Assembly: GCA_037447655.1 (NCBI GenBank)
Contig: JBBHKE010003289.1
Location: 50,388 to 114,387, forward strand
Origin: Zygnema cylindricum
Taxonomy: Eukaryota; Streptophyta; Zygnematophyceae; Zygnematales; Zygnemataceae
Direction: 5' to 3'
Length of the DNA stretch: 64,000 nt
This document shows, in pieces, positions 20,670-31,830 of this stretch. A program made the position numbers and the translations under genes. Positions within the stretch are counted from its first letter, which is position 1. Every line of letters begins with the position of its first letter. Below the pieces are notes generated by a model. It saw only the letters and a program-made list of their open reading frames with translations. It was not told where the DNA came from and did no database searches.

Positions 20670-21707
20670 TTAGTCACAACTTATAGTAGAGATTTATTTG
20701 CCGAGCAAACACTCCTAAAATTATAGGTAATGTACTACGCAAAATCTTCAAAAAAAAACAAAGTAACAAAGAGTAAGGGTAAGGTTTCATTAGGGGAAAA
20801 TGTCGTTGTTTACTGAAAGTCGTACGTTCTCGTACATTGCCGTCTTGAAAAAAAATAAGATGTCTGAAAAACAAGCCTATTGAATGAGGGATTTGATTCT
20901 CCACGTTTATGGGCATAGACGTGGACCTTAGGATGCATAATCGGATACGCCATCATGTGACACTTTTAGTTCGCAACAAGTGACCCGGAGTAGGTCAATT
21001 TTAAACGACTGAAACAATATCATCGTGCCTCGTGGAAAAGTGAATAAATATCCACGACGAATGCGTGACCAAGTGGGTACACGTTGCGTATGACATGTGC
21101 TATCCGAACAATACGACAATGCGAGGATGCGAGGCCACCGCAAGCCGCGATAAAATCTTTGACGGAGGATATTGTTTCACGCTTCTCTTGCCATCCAGTA
21201 ACCATTTTGTCATTTTTGTACGCTTTTTCAAATCCAAAGTTACGTCAGGCCCTACAGATTTTATTAAATACGTCATACGAAACATTTTTTAGTTTTTTCC
21301 CTCGGTGGTACAAATATGTGGTCACAATTTGCTGTTAGAGATTCTTTGAAGATTACCAGAATCGTATTCACCTATTACGTGAACCACTCAAAGTGTGCAA
21401 CCCAAATAAAATGTCTGTTAATGACCCTACACAATGGAACGATGGCTTCAGTAAACGAATTCTTGACGTTTACTGAGACCACCTAATGGAACAACGCTCT
21501 AAGCTTCGGTTGCAATGACAATTGCCCTTTGGAAAACGTGTAATGAGAATCTTTGGCTATGATATAAAGTTTGCTTAAATTACGAATAAGGACACACCCT
21601 TCTTGTTATTAACATTAGGAGCAATTCACTGTTCTGTTTTCTCTACCGTCCATGTTTTAGTGCACACGTCAGAATACGGAATACCTTCTAGATGCTGCTA
21701 GGAATGA
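20670..21707. other. Unassigned GTAC-rich spacer
   Basis: No gene, RNA or clear repeat end was recognised. It contains many GTAC/CGTAC tetramers typical of transposon-derived DNA in this window. Confidence 0.4.
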
Positions 21708-22680
21708 GGGCGTGTTCCTATGTGTTTAAATAAGGGTTTTTTTCCGTCGTTTTCACATAAAATGGGACTTCCAACGAGAAAATATTACGCCGTACGAAAA
21801 ATGGGCAAAAACACATTTACATTTTGCGTCATCTTGGAACTTGGAAAGTACGGCAATTTGGTGTTATTATCATTGCGACCCACTTCCAGCTCATCTTCAC
21901 ACTTGTAATGGAATCAAATCGCGATATGATTTTAGCCAAAATAAAACCCTATCGACGAATAGAAAGCAGGTATTGCACGCGTGAAACTTCTTCGAAATTT
22001 TTTGAACGAGGGAGAGTACACGCTATTTTTTTCCATGCTCGTCACGCTTATGTACGTACAAAAATGACAAGCTTGTACGGAAAAAAAATCGTTGGGGTCT
22101 TGGACCTCCACTTTCATTCATGGGTCCTTTGCAAAAATTTACAACGTCCTCGTCTCTCCCCGTCTTTTTCATTCGACCGCTCCTCTTTCTCTCATCTCTA
22201 AATGAAATGCAGCAATAATAGTATCAAATGGAAGATATATTTTTTATTTTTTATTTTTTTTATATTTTTGGTCTCATTTTGGTGGCATATCGAATGATAG
22301 ATGGTAAGAAAAAAAAAATAGGGAAACCATGGCGTAAAGTTTACGTGTTAATGACGTCACAAGGTAGCATGACTTTGCAAGGTAGCATGACTTCGCAATG
22401 TCACAAAACCCTAAACATCTACAATGTCACAAAAAACTCAACGTCTACAGCCGTAGCCGTTTTTGTAGACGTCACTTATTAGGAAGTTTCGTACTCTACA
22501 TTTCGTTTCGTACTATCGTAGGGTGTAGCATATTTTGTGGACGTCTACACTTGTCACATATTTGAGGTAATGAAGGCGCAAGTAATGATTGACATAGGAA
22601 CACTTTGAAAAGTACGCCGTAAAATCTGCGCTATAATCCAAAGTATCGTTTCAAAGTTTCATTTATATGGGAACACGCCC
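21708..22680. mobile_element. TIR element with GGGCGTGTTCC ends
   Basis: Left end GGGCGTGTTCCTATGTG; right end reverse complemented GGGCGTGTTCCCATATA. The flanks TGA (21705-21707) and TAA (22681-22683) fit a TNA-type TSD, so PIF/Harbinger (Tourist-like) is the best guess. It is 973 bp with no transposase frame. Short repeats (GGTAGCATGACTT twice, near 22362 and 22380) lie inside. Confidence 0.55.
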
Positions 22681-22980
22681 TAATTCCTTAATACAAGCCG
22701 TACCGTACTTTAGTCAAATCAGCCAATCACGCTAATCGAACCGTATCGATGACGCCACGACTGCTAAGTCCGAATCTTTCACATCATGTGTAAACAAGAA
22801 AAAGACAAAGGAAAAAACACATAGATGTCCTATGCGCATTAAACGCACGGAGTAAACTAACGAATACTAAGTTCCGTGCGCATAAAACAATTTTCAACTT
22901 TATAAAATTCGCAGTAAAATTCGTACTTTTTTAAAAAATTTCAAATTTTAATATTTAAATATTTAAAACCCTAAAAACTG
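22681..22980. other. Unassigned AT-rich spacer
   Basis: Nothing gene-like. AT-rich with a few GTAC motifs and TTTAAATATTTAAAA stretches. Confidence 0.4.
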
Positions 22981-23096
22981 AAGTGTGCAACGAACTAGCG
23001 GCGAGCGGCGGAATTTATGGCGTCTCGCGCTCGTATTTTTATCTGCTCGGCGAGCAACTAAATTTCCGGCGTCTCTGAAATGTGCAACGAACTAGC

Positions 23097-23241
23097 GGCG
23101 AGCGGCGGAATTTATGGCGTCTCCAACGGGCAGCTTCTTTCAGCCGTCTTGCTTCATTTACGCGCGCGTATTTTTATGTCCTCCACTCCGTCGTCAGAAG
23201 GAAGCTGCCCGTTGGAGACGCCATAAATTTCGCCGCTCGCC
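23097..23241. repeat. 41-bp inverted repeat hairpin
   Basis: Arms 23097-23137 and 23201-23241 are complementary with one mismatch (GGCGAGCGGCGGAATTTATG onward through CAACGGGCAGCTTC). The 63-nt spacer contains CGCGCGCGTA. It would make a strong stem-loop. It could be an inverted duplication of the local repeat or a foldback element core. Confidence 0.8.
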
Positions 23242-23306
23242 ACTCAGATAAAAGTACGCGCGCGCATATGAAGCATTACTGTACTTTTGAAAAGTGCAAC
23301 GAACTA

Positions 23307-23522
23307 CAACCTGGATCGCTATTAGCGTTATTGTTTTTTTCTTCACTCAAAACACCTTTTTCCCGTCACACTTGTCCTCTTTTCGATTGGAGACCACCAG
23401 TTTAGAGGTGAGCATCTTATATTTCAATGGCGACCGTCCGATTAACAGTCGGACAAACGTGCACGTAGAAACAAAGTTTTAAGTGGCGAAAAAATTATTA
23501 ACCCTAATAGCGATGCACGGTG
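23307..23522. mobile_element. TA-flanked MITE with readable empty site
   Basis: Ends: CAACCTGGATCGCTATTAG and, reverse complemented, CACCGTGCATCGCTATTAG. TA flanks both sides (23305-23306, 23523-23524). The uninterrupted paralogous sequence GCAACGAACTAGCGGCGAGC exists at 22986 and 23082 with a single TA at the same point, so this is an insertion with TA duplication, as for Tc1/mariner-type elements. 216 bp, non-coding. Relatives: 42549-43088, 54512-54704, 54991-55475. Confidence 0.8.
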
Positions 23523-23629
23523 TAACGGCGAGCGGCGGAATTTATGGCGTCTCTAACGGCGGCGTCCTTCTGAAGACGGAGTGGAGGACAGATAAAAAAT
23601 ACGCGCGCGCAAATGAACCGACGTTTCTT

Positions 23630-23800
23630 TTTTTTAGTTTTCCGTACATTGTCCGTACATTATGTGACGTACGCATTTTACGAATTTTACGAAACAAGCG
23701 AATACTACGTAGTAATCGGAAAAAAGTCCAAATCCGTACGAATGGGACATCTATGAAAAAACACCATCGCATCTCCGTCCAAATGCGCCGTACTTCGAAA
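23630..23800 (+). pseudogene. Short coding relic related to 62300-62440
   Basis: Reading EFYETSEYYVVIGKKSKSVR around 23695-23755 matches EFYEKYQKDEYYVVFVKKLK at 62360. Both are followed by Val/Arg-Gly-His. The two stretches differ by in-frame gaps and substitutions. No known family is recognised; it looks like a remnant of a transposon protein. Confidence 0.4.
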
Positions 23801-24041
23801 CAAGTTAGCCGTACGCAGTTGTACAAACGACGAATAGACGCGTTGACCTTGAATTATGTTGACTGTACGGAAAGCGGTTAGTGAGATCCCTCGTTGATTC
23901 CTTCCTTTTGCGACGCTTCCATCTGAAGACAATGCCATTGTTGAAGTCAAAACCATAATCGATCTACTGCAGCCGCTATTTGAGAAAGAAACTGCCACGT
24001 GTCTTCCACCAAAAACCTCGTGACGTGGCAAGTAAGCAGCC

Positions 24042-26467
24042 ATGGCGGCTATCAGGCTCCTATTGACTACGACACTGCTTTTTATTTTCCACGTGGCACC
24101 CTCGTACGGAGTAACCATGGCAGCAGGAGACAGTAAGTTCCACAGCTCTCTGTTCAACCTTTCCCCCGCCACTTCCATCTTCTAGTCTGCCTTCGCACGT
24201 GCAAAATATCGATCTCATTCGCTCCGTGCGGCTTCTGACGTCATTCATTGCTGCTGCAGAGAGGGCGCTGCAGGCGGTGAAGGCGGCCGTCAAGAACAAG
24301 GGGAGATTTCCGGAGATCAAATGTGATACAAACTATTTCGGTTGCGATAAATCTGGTCGCGTGGTTTATATGTGAGTGATTGTTGTCGCTGGGTGCACTC
24401 TCTGCTGCTTTCAATGCGAACGGAAACATCGCACTTAATTTTTACTCGGAGGCTGTCTGCACTCTCTGCTGCGGTCAATCCGCACTAATAGGCCGCCTGA
24501 TTAATTCTCTGCTGAAATGAGACCCGCAATGAAAATCGCACTGAAAATCGCACTAAAAAATGTTGGTCACAGGCTGCCTGGATTTCTTGCTGAGATGCTC
24601 TTTGCGATGCTTGGGCGCTGTCGAGGCTTGCTACTGGGAGGGAGGGGAGGGGGGAAGGGAGAGGGGGGAAGGGGGGCGAAGAATAAAGGAACTCATTCAA
24701 CGCTCGATGGGAGGGGGGTGCAGGGATATAGGGGACTTGGAATTGACGGGGAAAATAGCGCCGGAGATTGGCAACCTCACACGATTGACTTTTTTGTGAG
24801 TGATTCCTGGAAGGGGGAATGCATCTCAAACTGCAATAAGGAAAGAAAAGGCAAAATACTAAACAATACTTTTCATGAAATACGACACGATATAAATCAC
24901 ATGTTACAGATTTGTTTTCAACTTTCGTTTTCGCTGTCAAAATGAAGGAAGGGGGCGGAGAGGGGGAATATTGTTGTGAGTAAATGCTAGGTTGGTGGAT
25001 GCATTTAAAAGGGAAAAGAAAATGAACTAAATCTTAATTGCAATAAAAAAAAGTACAATGTAAATCACATCTCGCATTTTTTTCGAAATCTTTTGTCGTG
25101 GTCGTTAATGAGGAAATGGTGAGAGAGGGCTAGGGTATTTTTTTTCTATTAGCATTTATGTTCTCGTTTTTCTTTTCGGGGAAAGAAAAAATCTAATTTG
25201 AGCTTTCTTTGCTTTAAATAACCACCATAAACTGTACCTTCGATTTCATCAAACTATGAAAATACACAAAAATTTCAAAATTATTTATGCCCTTTGCCTC
25301 CATACTATCATTGGACAAAAGATAAGAAGAAAAGGCTTATAAAAGGGATTGGTGGGGTGTCAGAGGGAGTTGTGTGAGAGAGAGACCCTAACCAATGATA
25401 TACATCGCCCAATCAAAAGAATTTTCATATTTTGATTTTTACATCTAGTTTTTGAAAGAGAAAACACATCATGTAACCATGTTTGAGGTCAATAGCACTT
25501 GTTATTATTCCATTGGAATTCACGCTCTAAAACTGTTGACGTACAAAAATTGTACCGCTCAGTACCCGGAATTGTGGTGTAAACCACACTAAAACCTATA
25601 TAAAAATGGACCCACCAGCGTAACATCCGGAGCTGGTGGCACAGTGGTAGTGCGTTCGCAGCTTAAGTGAAAGGTCCCAGGTTCAAATCCTGGCCGGCTC
25701 ATCAATCCCTTTATTGGGGTCGTCCATTCTATCCCCCGATTCTAGGAATCTTAACAAAAACTCTTTGTAAGCGTGAAGACATCTCACCGGTTGTTTTCAC
25801 AGTGAACATCTGTCGTTTTACTTTTGCCATTTTCAATTAACAACCACCCCAGCCTGATAGCCCTTTACCTTGTTAAGTTTTCCATTGCTTTTTGTGGTCC
25901 AACAGAATCACAGATTTCTTAGCTCGTCGATAAGCATGAAAGTTGGGGATGGATCTCAACTTTTTAAATTTCCATTCGCATTGAACATGTACTTGAACCT
26001 ATGACAGTCCAGCTATGTGTGTCAAAAGTCATTTGCCAAATCTTAATGGAAATATGCATGTGCAGTTGCGGACCATCAATTCACCTCTTTCTTATGTGTA
26101 CAACTCAAATAATGCTAATGGAATTTCAACAAGTGCGATCGACTTTATTAACTTCAGTTTGTAAAAGGAGAGGCAGAGGGCAAGGGTGGGGTGGCAAAAT
26201 CGTTAATTGCAATTGCAAAACCATTTGTAATATGTACATCACCTCTTCAGATTGCGTTGTTGGATGAAAGCCTTCCGATGTATTTAATAGAACTTCATAC
26301 TCGATTACCTTTGGTGTATTTTTTTCTATCCAATACTAATGTAACGGCATTTTGGATGGGGGTGGTTGGTGGAGTGCATATGCCCAATGCCTCAGACTTC
26401 TGTCTAACAACAAGTTCAGTGGAAGCATTCCATCATCAATCGGTCGACTAAAGGACGTCACAAACAT
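24042..26467 (+). CDS. LRR receptor-like gene, 5' exons
   Basis: Exons seen: 24042-24132 (signal peptide, LLLTTTLLFIFHVAPSYG), 24260-24371 (N-terminal cap with two Cys and GCDKSGRVVYM), 24724-24795 (LTGKIAPEIGNLTRLTFL) and 26396-26467 (NNKFSGSIPSSIGRLKDV). All junctions are AG/GT, phases are compatible, and the two LRR exons are exactly 72 nt in phase 2, as in plant LRR receptor kinases where each exon is one repeat. Predicted role: extracellular ligand-binding part of a secreted or membrane receptor. No transmembrane or kinase exon was found downstream; at least one LRR exon may be missing or unseen between 24796 and 26395 (a weak candidate is NSNNANGISTSAIDF near 26105). A broken copy lies at 37540-39094. 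No stop is present in the exons shown, but completeness is doubtful. Confidence 0.65.
25630..25701 (+). tRNA. tRNA-like sequence, anticodon CTT (probably SINE head)
   Basis: Folds as a full cloverleaf: acceptor GAGCTGG with CCGGCTC (7 pairs, one G-T), D stem GCAC/GTGC, anticodon stem TTCGC/GTGAA, T arm CCAGG-TTCAAAT-CCTGG. A box TGGCACAGTGG and B box GGTTCAAATCC are intact. The anticodon loop AGCTTAA would give CTT (Lys), but loop position 33 is G rather than the invariant T, and no T4 terminator follows closely. Related degenerate sequences follow at 27205 and 27491, so a tRNA-derived SINE head or tRNA pseudogene is more likely than a working tRNA. It lies in the intron before the last LRR exon seen. 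Confidence 0.5.
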
Positions 26468-27110
26468 GTAAGAATGGATTATGATCTTGTGCTTGAAGCC
26501 TAAATTCTGAAGAAATCTACATGCTATTAAGGATTGGTCTCGGAACAGGGCTAATGACACATAGGAGGGATTTCAACATTGTATACGTGCTAGTATATTT
26601 CTTACTCAGTGTAAGGTATTGAGATTTGTTTCATTTAGTTGTAATCATCAAAGGATATTGTACTTAAGTTATTGAAGATGTAACGTATAAAATGGACACC
26701 ACGGATTATCACTTTAATTTGAAAAATATGTGGAGAATGTAGAACTCTTTCGTAACAATTTTTAAAGGTATATACACAATTTTTGCTTAAAAGTGAAGAT
26801 TGGATATAAATTAGGTGAAGAAAAGCAACAAAGAACTAGTACAAATGGTCGTCTTCTCTCCACTCCTATAGCTTCTCGCCTCCCATCCTCTTTCTTTTTG
26901 TGTTTTCCCACTTTTTCTTCTTGAGCACAAATTTTATTCCCTTCTCCCCCCTCATCTCCTTTGCAAAGGAGGAGCATGATTATGTGTCTTGATGCGATAG
27001 ATGACCGTATTAGGATGGTGGTTGAGATCTTTAGTGGTTTGGGAGTTGCCATTGATGTTGTCTGCCATGCTAGTGGTTGACATTCTTTGGAGAGACGGTT
27101 TTGGATTGCC
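26468..27110. other. Intron or intergenic stretch
   Basis: No further LRR exon, kinase exon or polyadenylation context is recognisable. Confidence 0.4.
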
Positions 27111-27620
27111 ATGAGGCTACAGGTTCGATATGGCGCAGAATGTGGTCGTCCACACTCGAAATACTCTCAAATGAATGAGAATGAACATGCTAGACTTAGT
27201 TTAGGGTTGGTGGCGCAGTGGTTAGCGTATTTATAGCTTAAGTGAAAGGTCTCAAGTCTGAGCCTTGGTCGGCTCAATTTTCCATATCATGGGGCATGTC
27301 GAATCGCGGTTTCTATGACAATCCAACATGGTATCACAGCCAATGCGAACGCGGATGGTTTGAATAACCTCCTTGTTATTGGGGGTATTGGATTGGCACA
27401 AGGTTGTTGGTTCATTACGAGCTGGAATGAGGTCTGTCCACACATGAAATGCTGCCAATTAAATAAGAACGGACACGCAAACTCAATATTGGGCTGGTGG
27501 CCAAACGGGTTAGCGCGTTAACAGCTTCAGTCAAGGTCCTTTATTCGCGCCCTGACTGGCTTCAGTTTTCCATAGTGTGGGACTTACTGAATCCGGAATT
27601 ACAACAACGGGGCCTCGGGA
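27111..27620 (+). repeat. Dimer of tRNA-derived SINE-like units
   Basis: Two units of about 285 bp. Heads are GGGTTGGTGGCGCAGTGG (27204) and GGGCTGGTGGCCAAACGGG (27490), both A-box-like and related to 25630-25701. Each head is preceded by a shared block (GTCCACAC, GAAAT near 27150; GTCCACACATGAAATGC near 27435) and followed by CGGCTCAATTTTCCATA or GGCTTCAGTTTTCCATA. B boxes are degenerate. Polymerase III-derived, non-autonomous. Confidence 0.55.
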
Positions 27621-27684
27621 GCCCTCCTTCTTATGTTTAAAGATCGTTGGATAATTTCACCGACCTTAAGTCTTTTTACCGTTA

Positions 27685-27775
27685 CAATGCCTTTTTATCG
27701 CCAGCGTTTATCTATGACTTTACGGTCATGTGCGAGCTTCTGCTGTAACTTCAATCTGCTATTTTGATTTCTACA
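27685..27775 (+). repeat. Repeat shared with 31070-31160
   Basis: CCAGCGTTTATCTATGACTT, then GTGCGAGCTTCTGCTGTAAC and CAATCTGCTATTTTGATTTC, recurs near-identically at 31085-31157. It is non-coding; possibly the 3' part of a SINE or other dispersed element. Confidence 0.75.
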
Positions 27776-27784
27776 TCATCGACC

Positions 27785-29215
27785 CCCTCTACATGATCCT
27801 CTAATCCGGATTTAGTAGAGGTTGTTTTTAAGGGGCTTTTAGTTGGGTTGGGGCTAGATTGGTAGGTTTTCTTTCTTTGCGTGCTTTTGTGTTTGTTGTT
27901 TTTTTTTCACTTCTTCTGTTAGTTTGCCCTTTTTTTGTGTTAATTCAATTCGCTTTGATTTTCATTATTGGCTTCCTCGCATGTTCTGCTTTTCGGTTTC
28001 ATTTTGGCTTCCCGTTTCCTTCGTTCCCATGTTTTTTCCTAATATAGCTCGTTTTTTACAATTGTTGTATCTTAGGTCTGTATCCACAATTGAAAAAGGA
28101 AAAATAATTTGAAACTTCAAAAGTGAAAGGAAATAACATCTTCATCGTTTCTATTATTAAAAAATCACAAGATGCTTATTATTGTGGTTAGCACTCTAGG
28201 AAATCTCATTCGATGTAGTTTTAGTGAGTTTATTTCTCTTTACTTTTTCTCGTTGCCATATACTAAAATGGTTTACTATCGCACGTTTTAATAAGGATTA
28301 TTACTCTATGATTTTTAGTGGTGTTTAGAACTCAGTTTCTTGCCTAGAGTCCAATTTCCAAATTCCAACCATAAATTCACATATGAAATTTCACTGGACT
28401 CTTCACGCCTTAGTGTTCATAGTTAATTGAACTTTCGATTGTTAAATTGTTGATAATATTTTAGAACTTTCTTTCCTGTTTAACCACTTGTGGTTATATG
28501 TGTTCATATGGAGGTTTGTCTTTCAGAAAGCTACAAAAACTGTGGTTGTTTAAAATCACCTAAAGTGTGGTTGATTCTAAATTAAAAAGTAAACAGTGAC
28601 TGGTTCGGGTGAAAAAAAATCTCCATTTTAATGTAGGGAAACTACTCTTGAAACGTAGTATGTTCCACACCAATACTAGCTAACAACGTAAATCAAACCC
28701 ACAGTTGTAGAAAAAATTCGTGGAAAAAAATGAAAAAATATGCAAATGAAAAGGCAAAAAATTGATAAAATATTAGTGGGAAACAAGGATGAGGGGTTTC
28801 ACCAAGAGATATGTTTATGAATTGATTCTTTAAGAAATATTCATATTATAGAGCATAAAGTAATGAAAGATTAATAATATGGAGAAAATTTGAAAAATGG
28901 ATATGCTAGATCGAAGTCTTTTGTACAAGGATGGGGCCCTTCTTCAGAAATCTCTATAACTGAACCTCAAAAGAAAACTTAAACTGTCTTCAAAAAAATG
29001 CAAACAAAAGAGCAACTCGACTGACTTTCAAAACTATATTAAACCGGAAACCTTTAAACCTACATCTCTTACATGGTTCAAAAAAAAAAAAAAAACCCGA
29101 TGATGGCCTGCTTTTCGTCACAGTACACAAACCAACCTTTAGATAAGTCACATACCAAAAATAGAAAGAAAAAGAAAACTACAATTCTTTACAAACGCTC
29201 TATATGAACAAACAT
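27785..29215. other. AT-rich unassigned stretch
   Basis: T-rich and A-rich runs, no supported gene. The frames at 27859-28112 are low-complexity Phe/Leu runs. Confidence 0.4.
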
Positions 29216-29720
29216 CCATAATACTTTTGTAACAAAAAATGTTGATAATATAACCAAATTTGGGTCCAAATCTTTATCTGAAAATCAATGTTGCCATTCG
29301 AATTTCAAATTTGCAGTTGAGAATCCCGATTTCCCACTCGTGACCTGAAAACTTGACTTGAGAATTTTAATTTCCAGCTTGAGAAGCTAAATTTCCATTT
29401 AAAAATTCGATAACCCCCTTACTTTCCTGCAATTCCGCAAAATCCTCCCGCCTTCCATATGGTTGTCCCGTCACACGCACACAAGCTCTTAACATCTCCC
29501 CCTCCACTCAAGGCAATAACGGAAACGACACCGTCTCCATGTCCGTTACGGACAACTACGGACCGTCCCACAAGATCCGAAACCTTCAATCCCTTCACAA
29601 CGCTACAAAATGTCGCATTTCCCGACTCGTCTGCAACCAAATCCGCGAGTTTCATGTCGACACCCGGCTGCAAAAAATAGAGGGAGAGAGAGAGAGAGAG
29701 GGAGCAACATGAAAGAGGGG
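29216..29720. repeat. Segmental duplicate of 31832-32348
   Basis: About 0.5 kb near-identical in direct orientation, beginning CCATAATACTTTTGTAA and including the CCS last exon and the GA-rich tract upstream of it. Both copies keep the exon open. Confidence 0.85.
29419..29667 (-). pseudogene. CCS: Extra copy of CCS last exon
   Basis: Minus-strand exon after a CT-rich tract and TTTTTTGCAG acceptor. 82 residues, starting PGVDMKLADLVADESGNATF, then SDLVGRSVVVRNG and LCACDGTTIWKAG, then stop TAA. The DLVGRSVVV and KLC-CDGTTIW blocks are the C-terminus of plant CCS, the chaperone that loads copper into Cu/Zn superoxide dismutase; the CxC (CAC) of the copper-transfer domain III is present. It is separated from the rest of the gene by 2.6 kb and by a second copy of the same exon, so it is a duplicated exon rather than a gene. 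Confidence 0.75.
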
Positions 29721-29809
29721 AGGAGAGGGAGAGAGATAAAGGGAGAAGAGAGAGAGAGAGTGAGCATAGAAAATGGCAATTTTGAAAAAGTTCCGAAGTT
29801 TGCATTTCC

Positions 29810-31830
29810 CTTGGTGATGTCTAAAGATAAAGTACAAAAGAAAAATTCTTACCCAAAAACATGGCAAGATAGAAACAGTTGACCGGAAGATAACTCTTCG
29901 GTTGTTATATATATAGTACTTTCTGTTGTTCTTTGGTCTAAAATAGACCGCAGAAGCCACCCAAACTATCAAACAAAATGTTAAGCAAAGCTAGGCCAAT
30001 GAACAATCATTTGAAATGCATCCTCCATTTAACATACATGCATACACACATGCAATCATTCATCCGTACACAGACGGAGCAAGCATGCGTACACAGAAGC
30101 ATGTAATCATCTAGGGTTTCATGGAATATAAGCTTAATATATCTCCATCATCATAACAAACCCTAAGACAATGCATGACATAACAAACAAGGATTTATAA
30201 CATATATAAATAATAACAAACGAATGCATCACACATAAACAAAAGTATAATCAAAGTATAATCAAATAATCATTATATCATTCAAAGTGCATGACCTAAT
30301 CGACAACCCTAAAATACTACATATTTGGTCCCTACTTTTCTAACCAGCATTGATTATTAATTCCTAACAAAGCTCATACTTATATATACACTTCTGAGTT
30401 GTCAACAAACCACTAAGTGTCAAAGTAACCAAAGTGAATTACGTACCTGTCATTTGAGTCCCTTTTAAGTATATTAACTTACTACTAAGAATGAATTAAT
30501 CGTAAGCGTACACCTGAGAGTCTAGCAATCGTAAGCGTACACTTGTCTGCAAGTACAACACTAAATACACACAAATTAAACTATGGAAACCCTAAATGAT
30601 CACGTAAAATATAACTATTTGAATCAATACTAAATCATTAATTCTCATAAGACTAAACATTGTTGTTTCGAATATTTACACCGACGCGTCCACAAATCCG
30701 CGTCATAAGTGATAACTTGCTTAGTCACTTGCCGATAAGTCCACTCAGCAAGCCGTCATCACATACGTACGACCCACTTGATGATACATCCTCAAAAATA
30801 GTGTGAACCCTCGAAAAATATCGCGAACCACTTGCCGAAATGAAATAGTACTTTCCAAATCTTTGCCGTACCGAAACCGCGTCCTTTGTAATAAATGCGC
30901 CTGGTCACATTTTGTTTCGTACGGCCGGCGTACTCTTTCAAACATTTCGACTATTTCATATTGGATCGCTTCGCGATCCGCCGTCCATTCCTACTACGCA
31001 TTCCGTATTTTCGTACGCTTCTTCGCGTCACTTAATTTGTAATTCCGTACGTCTCAACCAACGTTACCACGCCCTTTTATTGCCAGCGTTTATCTATGAC
31101 TTTATAGTCGTGTGCGAGCTTCTGCTGTAACTTCAATCTGCTATTTTGATTTCTACACCATTGTCAAGCTCGTGTGTTTTACATGCAGTTCTTTATATCA
31201 CCAAGGATTTCCGCGCCCTTTCTCCCCTGTACGGTCATCGGAGTACGAAGAAAAGAGTGTAACCAACCAGACAATATCCCTCTATTTTCTAAACTGAGCG
31301 GAACGCCCTTTATTTTGCGCCTAACGGAGGCCGGACGACAAAGGAATTCTGTCTAACAGATGGCAATTCCGTTACATAATGGCAATTCCGTTACATAGGA
31401 CCAGTTTACATCGGCCCTGGTGGAAGGGTACATTGTGGATTTCCACATAACTTTTCAGATTGTTATTTAGATTTTGTTGTTAGCTGTTGGTAGAAATTCA
31501 GTTCACGTTCAGCTGACTTCCAAATCATTAATTATCATAGGTACAGGATTCGGCATTCCAGTGCCATCTAAGTACTTTTGTTGGATTAGTGGATCCGATT
31601 TGTACTCCCAGTCCCGAATTTAGTCGGAGTCTAAAGTAGAACCATTTTTCCCTTAGTGTGGTACGGCCTTATTTGACCTATGTCAGTTCGATAGCAAATG
31701 TTCTCCGCTGATTGGCTTAATGTATTGCGTTGACCTTTTGGATATGAAACCGGACAAACACTGTTGTATAAGGCACTTGGGGCCGAAGGAGATAAGTTGT
31801 TAAAGGAGACAGGTTGTTGTTTCAGTACTC
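29810..31830. other. Unassigned sequence between duplicated CCS exons
   Basis: No gene supported. Contains the repeat at 31070-31160, GTAC-rich stretches around 30860-31050, and a short direct repeat TGGCAATTCCGTTACATA twice (31360-31398). Confidence 0.45.

Larger units (their letters stand above)
22984..23600. repeat. GCGAGCGGCGGAATTTATGG repeat cluster
   Basis: The motif occurs near 22998 and 23097 in plus orientation, near 23222-23241 inverted, and near 23527 in plus orientation. Each copy is followed by CGTCTC. Copies are preceded by TGCAACGAACTA. The surroundings carry CGCGCGC runs, giving locally high GC in an AT-rich area. No gene is recognised. Confidence 0.8.

Noticed and set aside
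24485-24945. Overlapping 140-150 residue frames on both strands
   Set aside because: They overlap LRR exon 3 and GC-rich intron; splice sites and exon phase explain the region better.
25630-25701. Working tRNA-Lys(CTT) gene
   Set aside because: U33 is missing, no terminator follows, and degraded relatives nearby point to a SINE. Kept only as tRNA-like.
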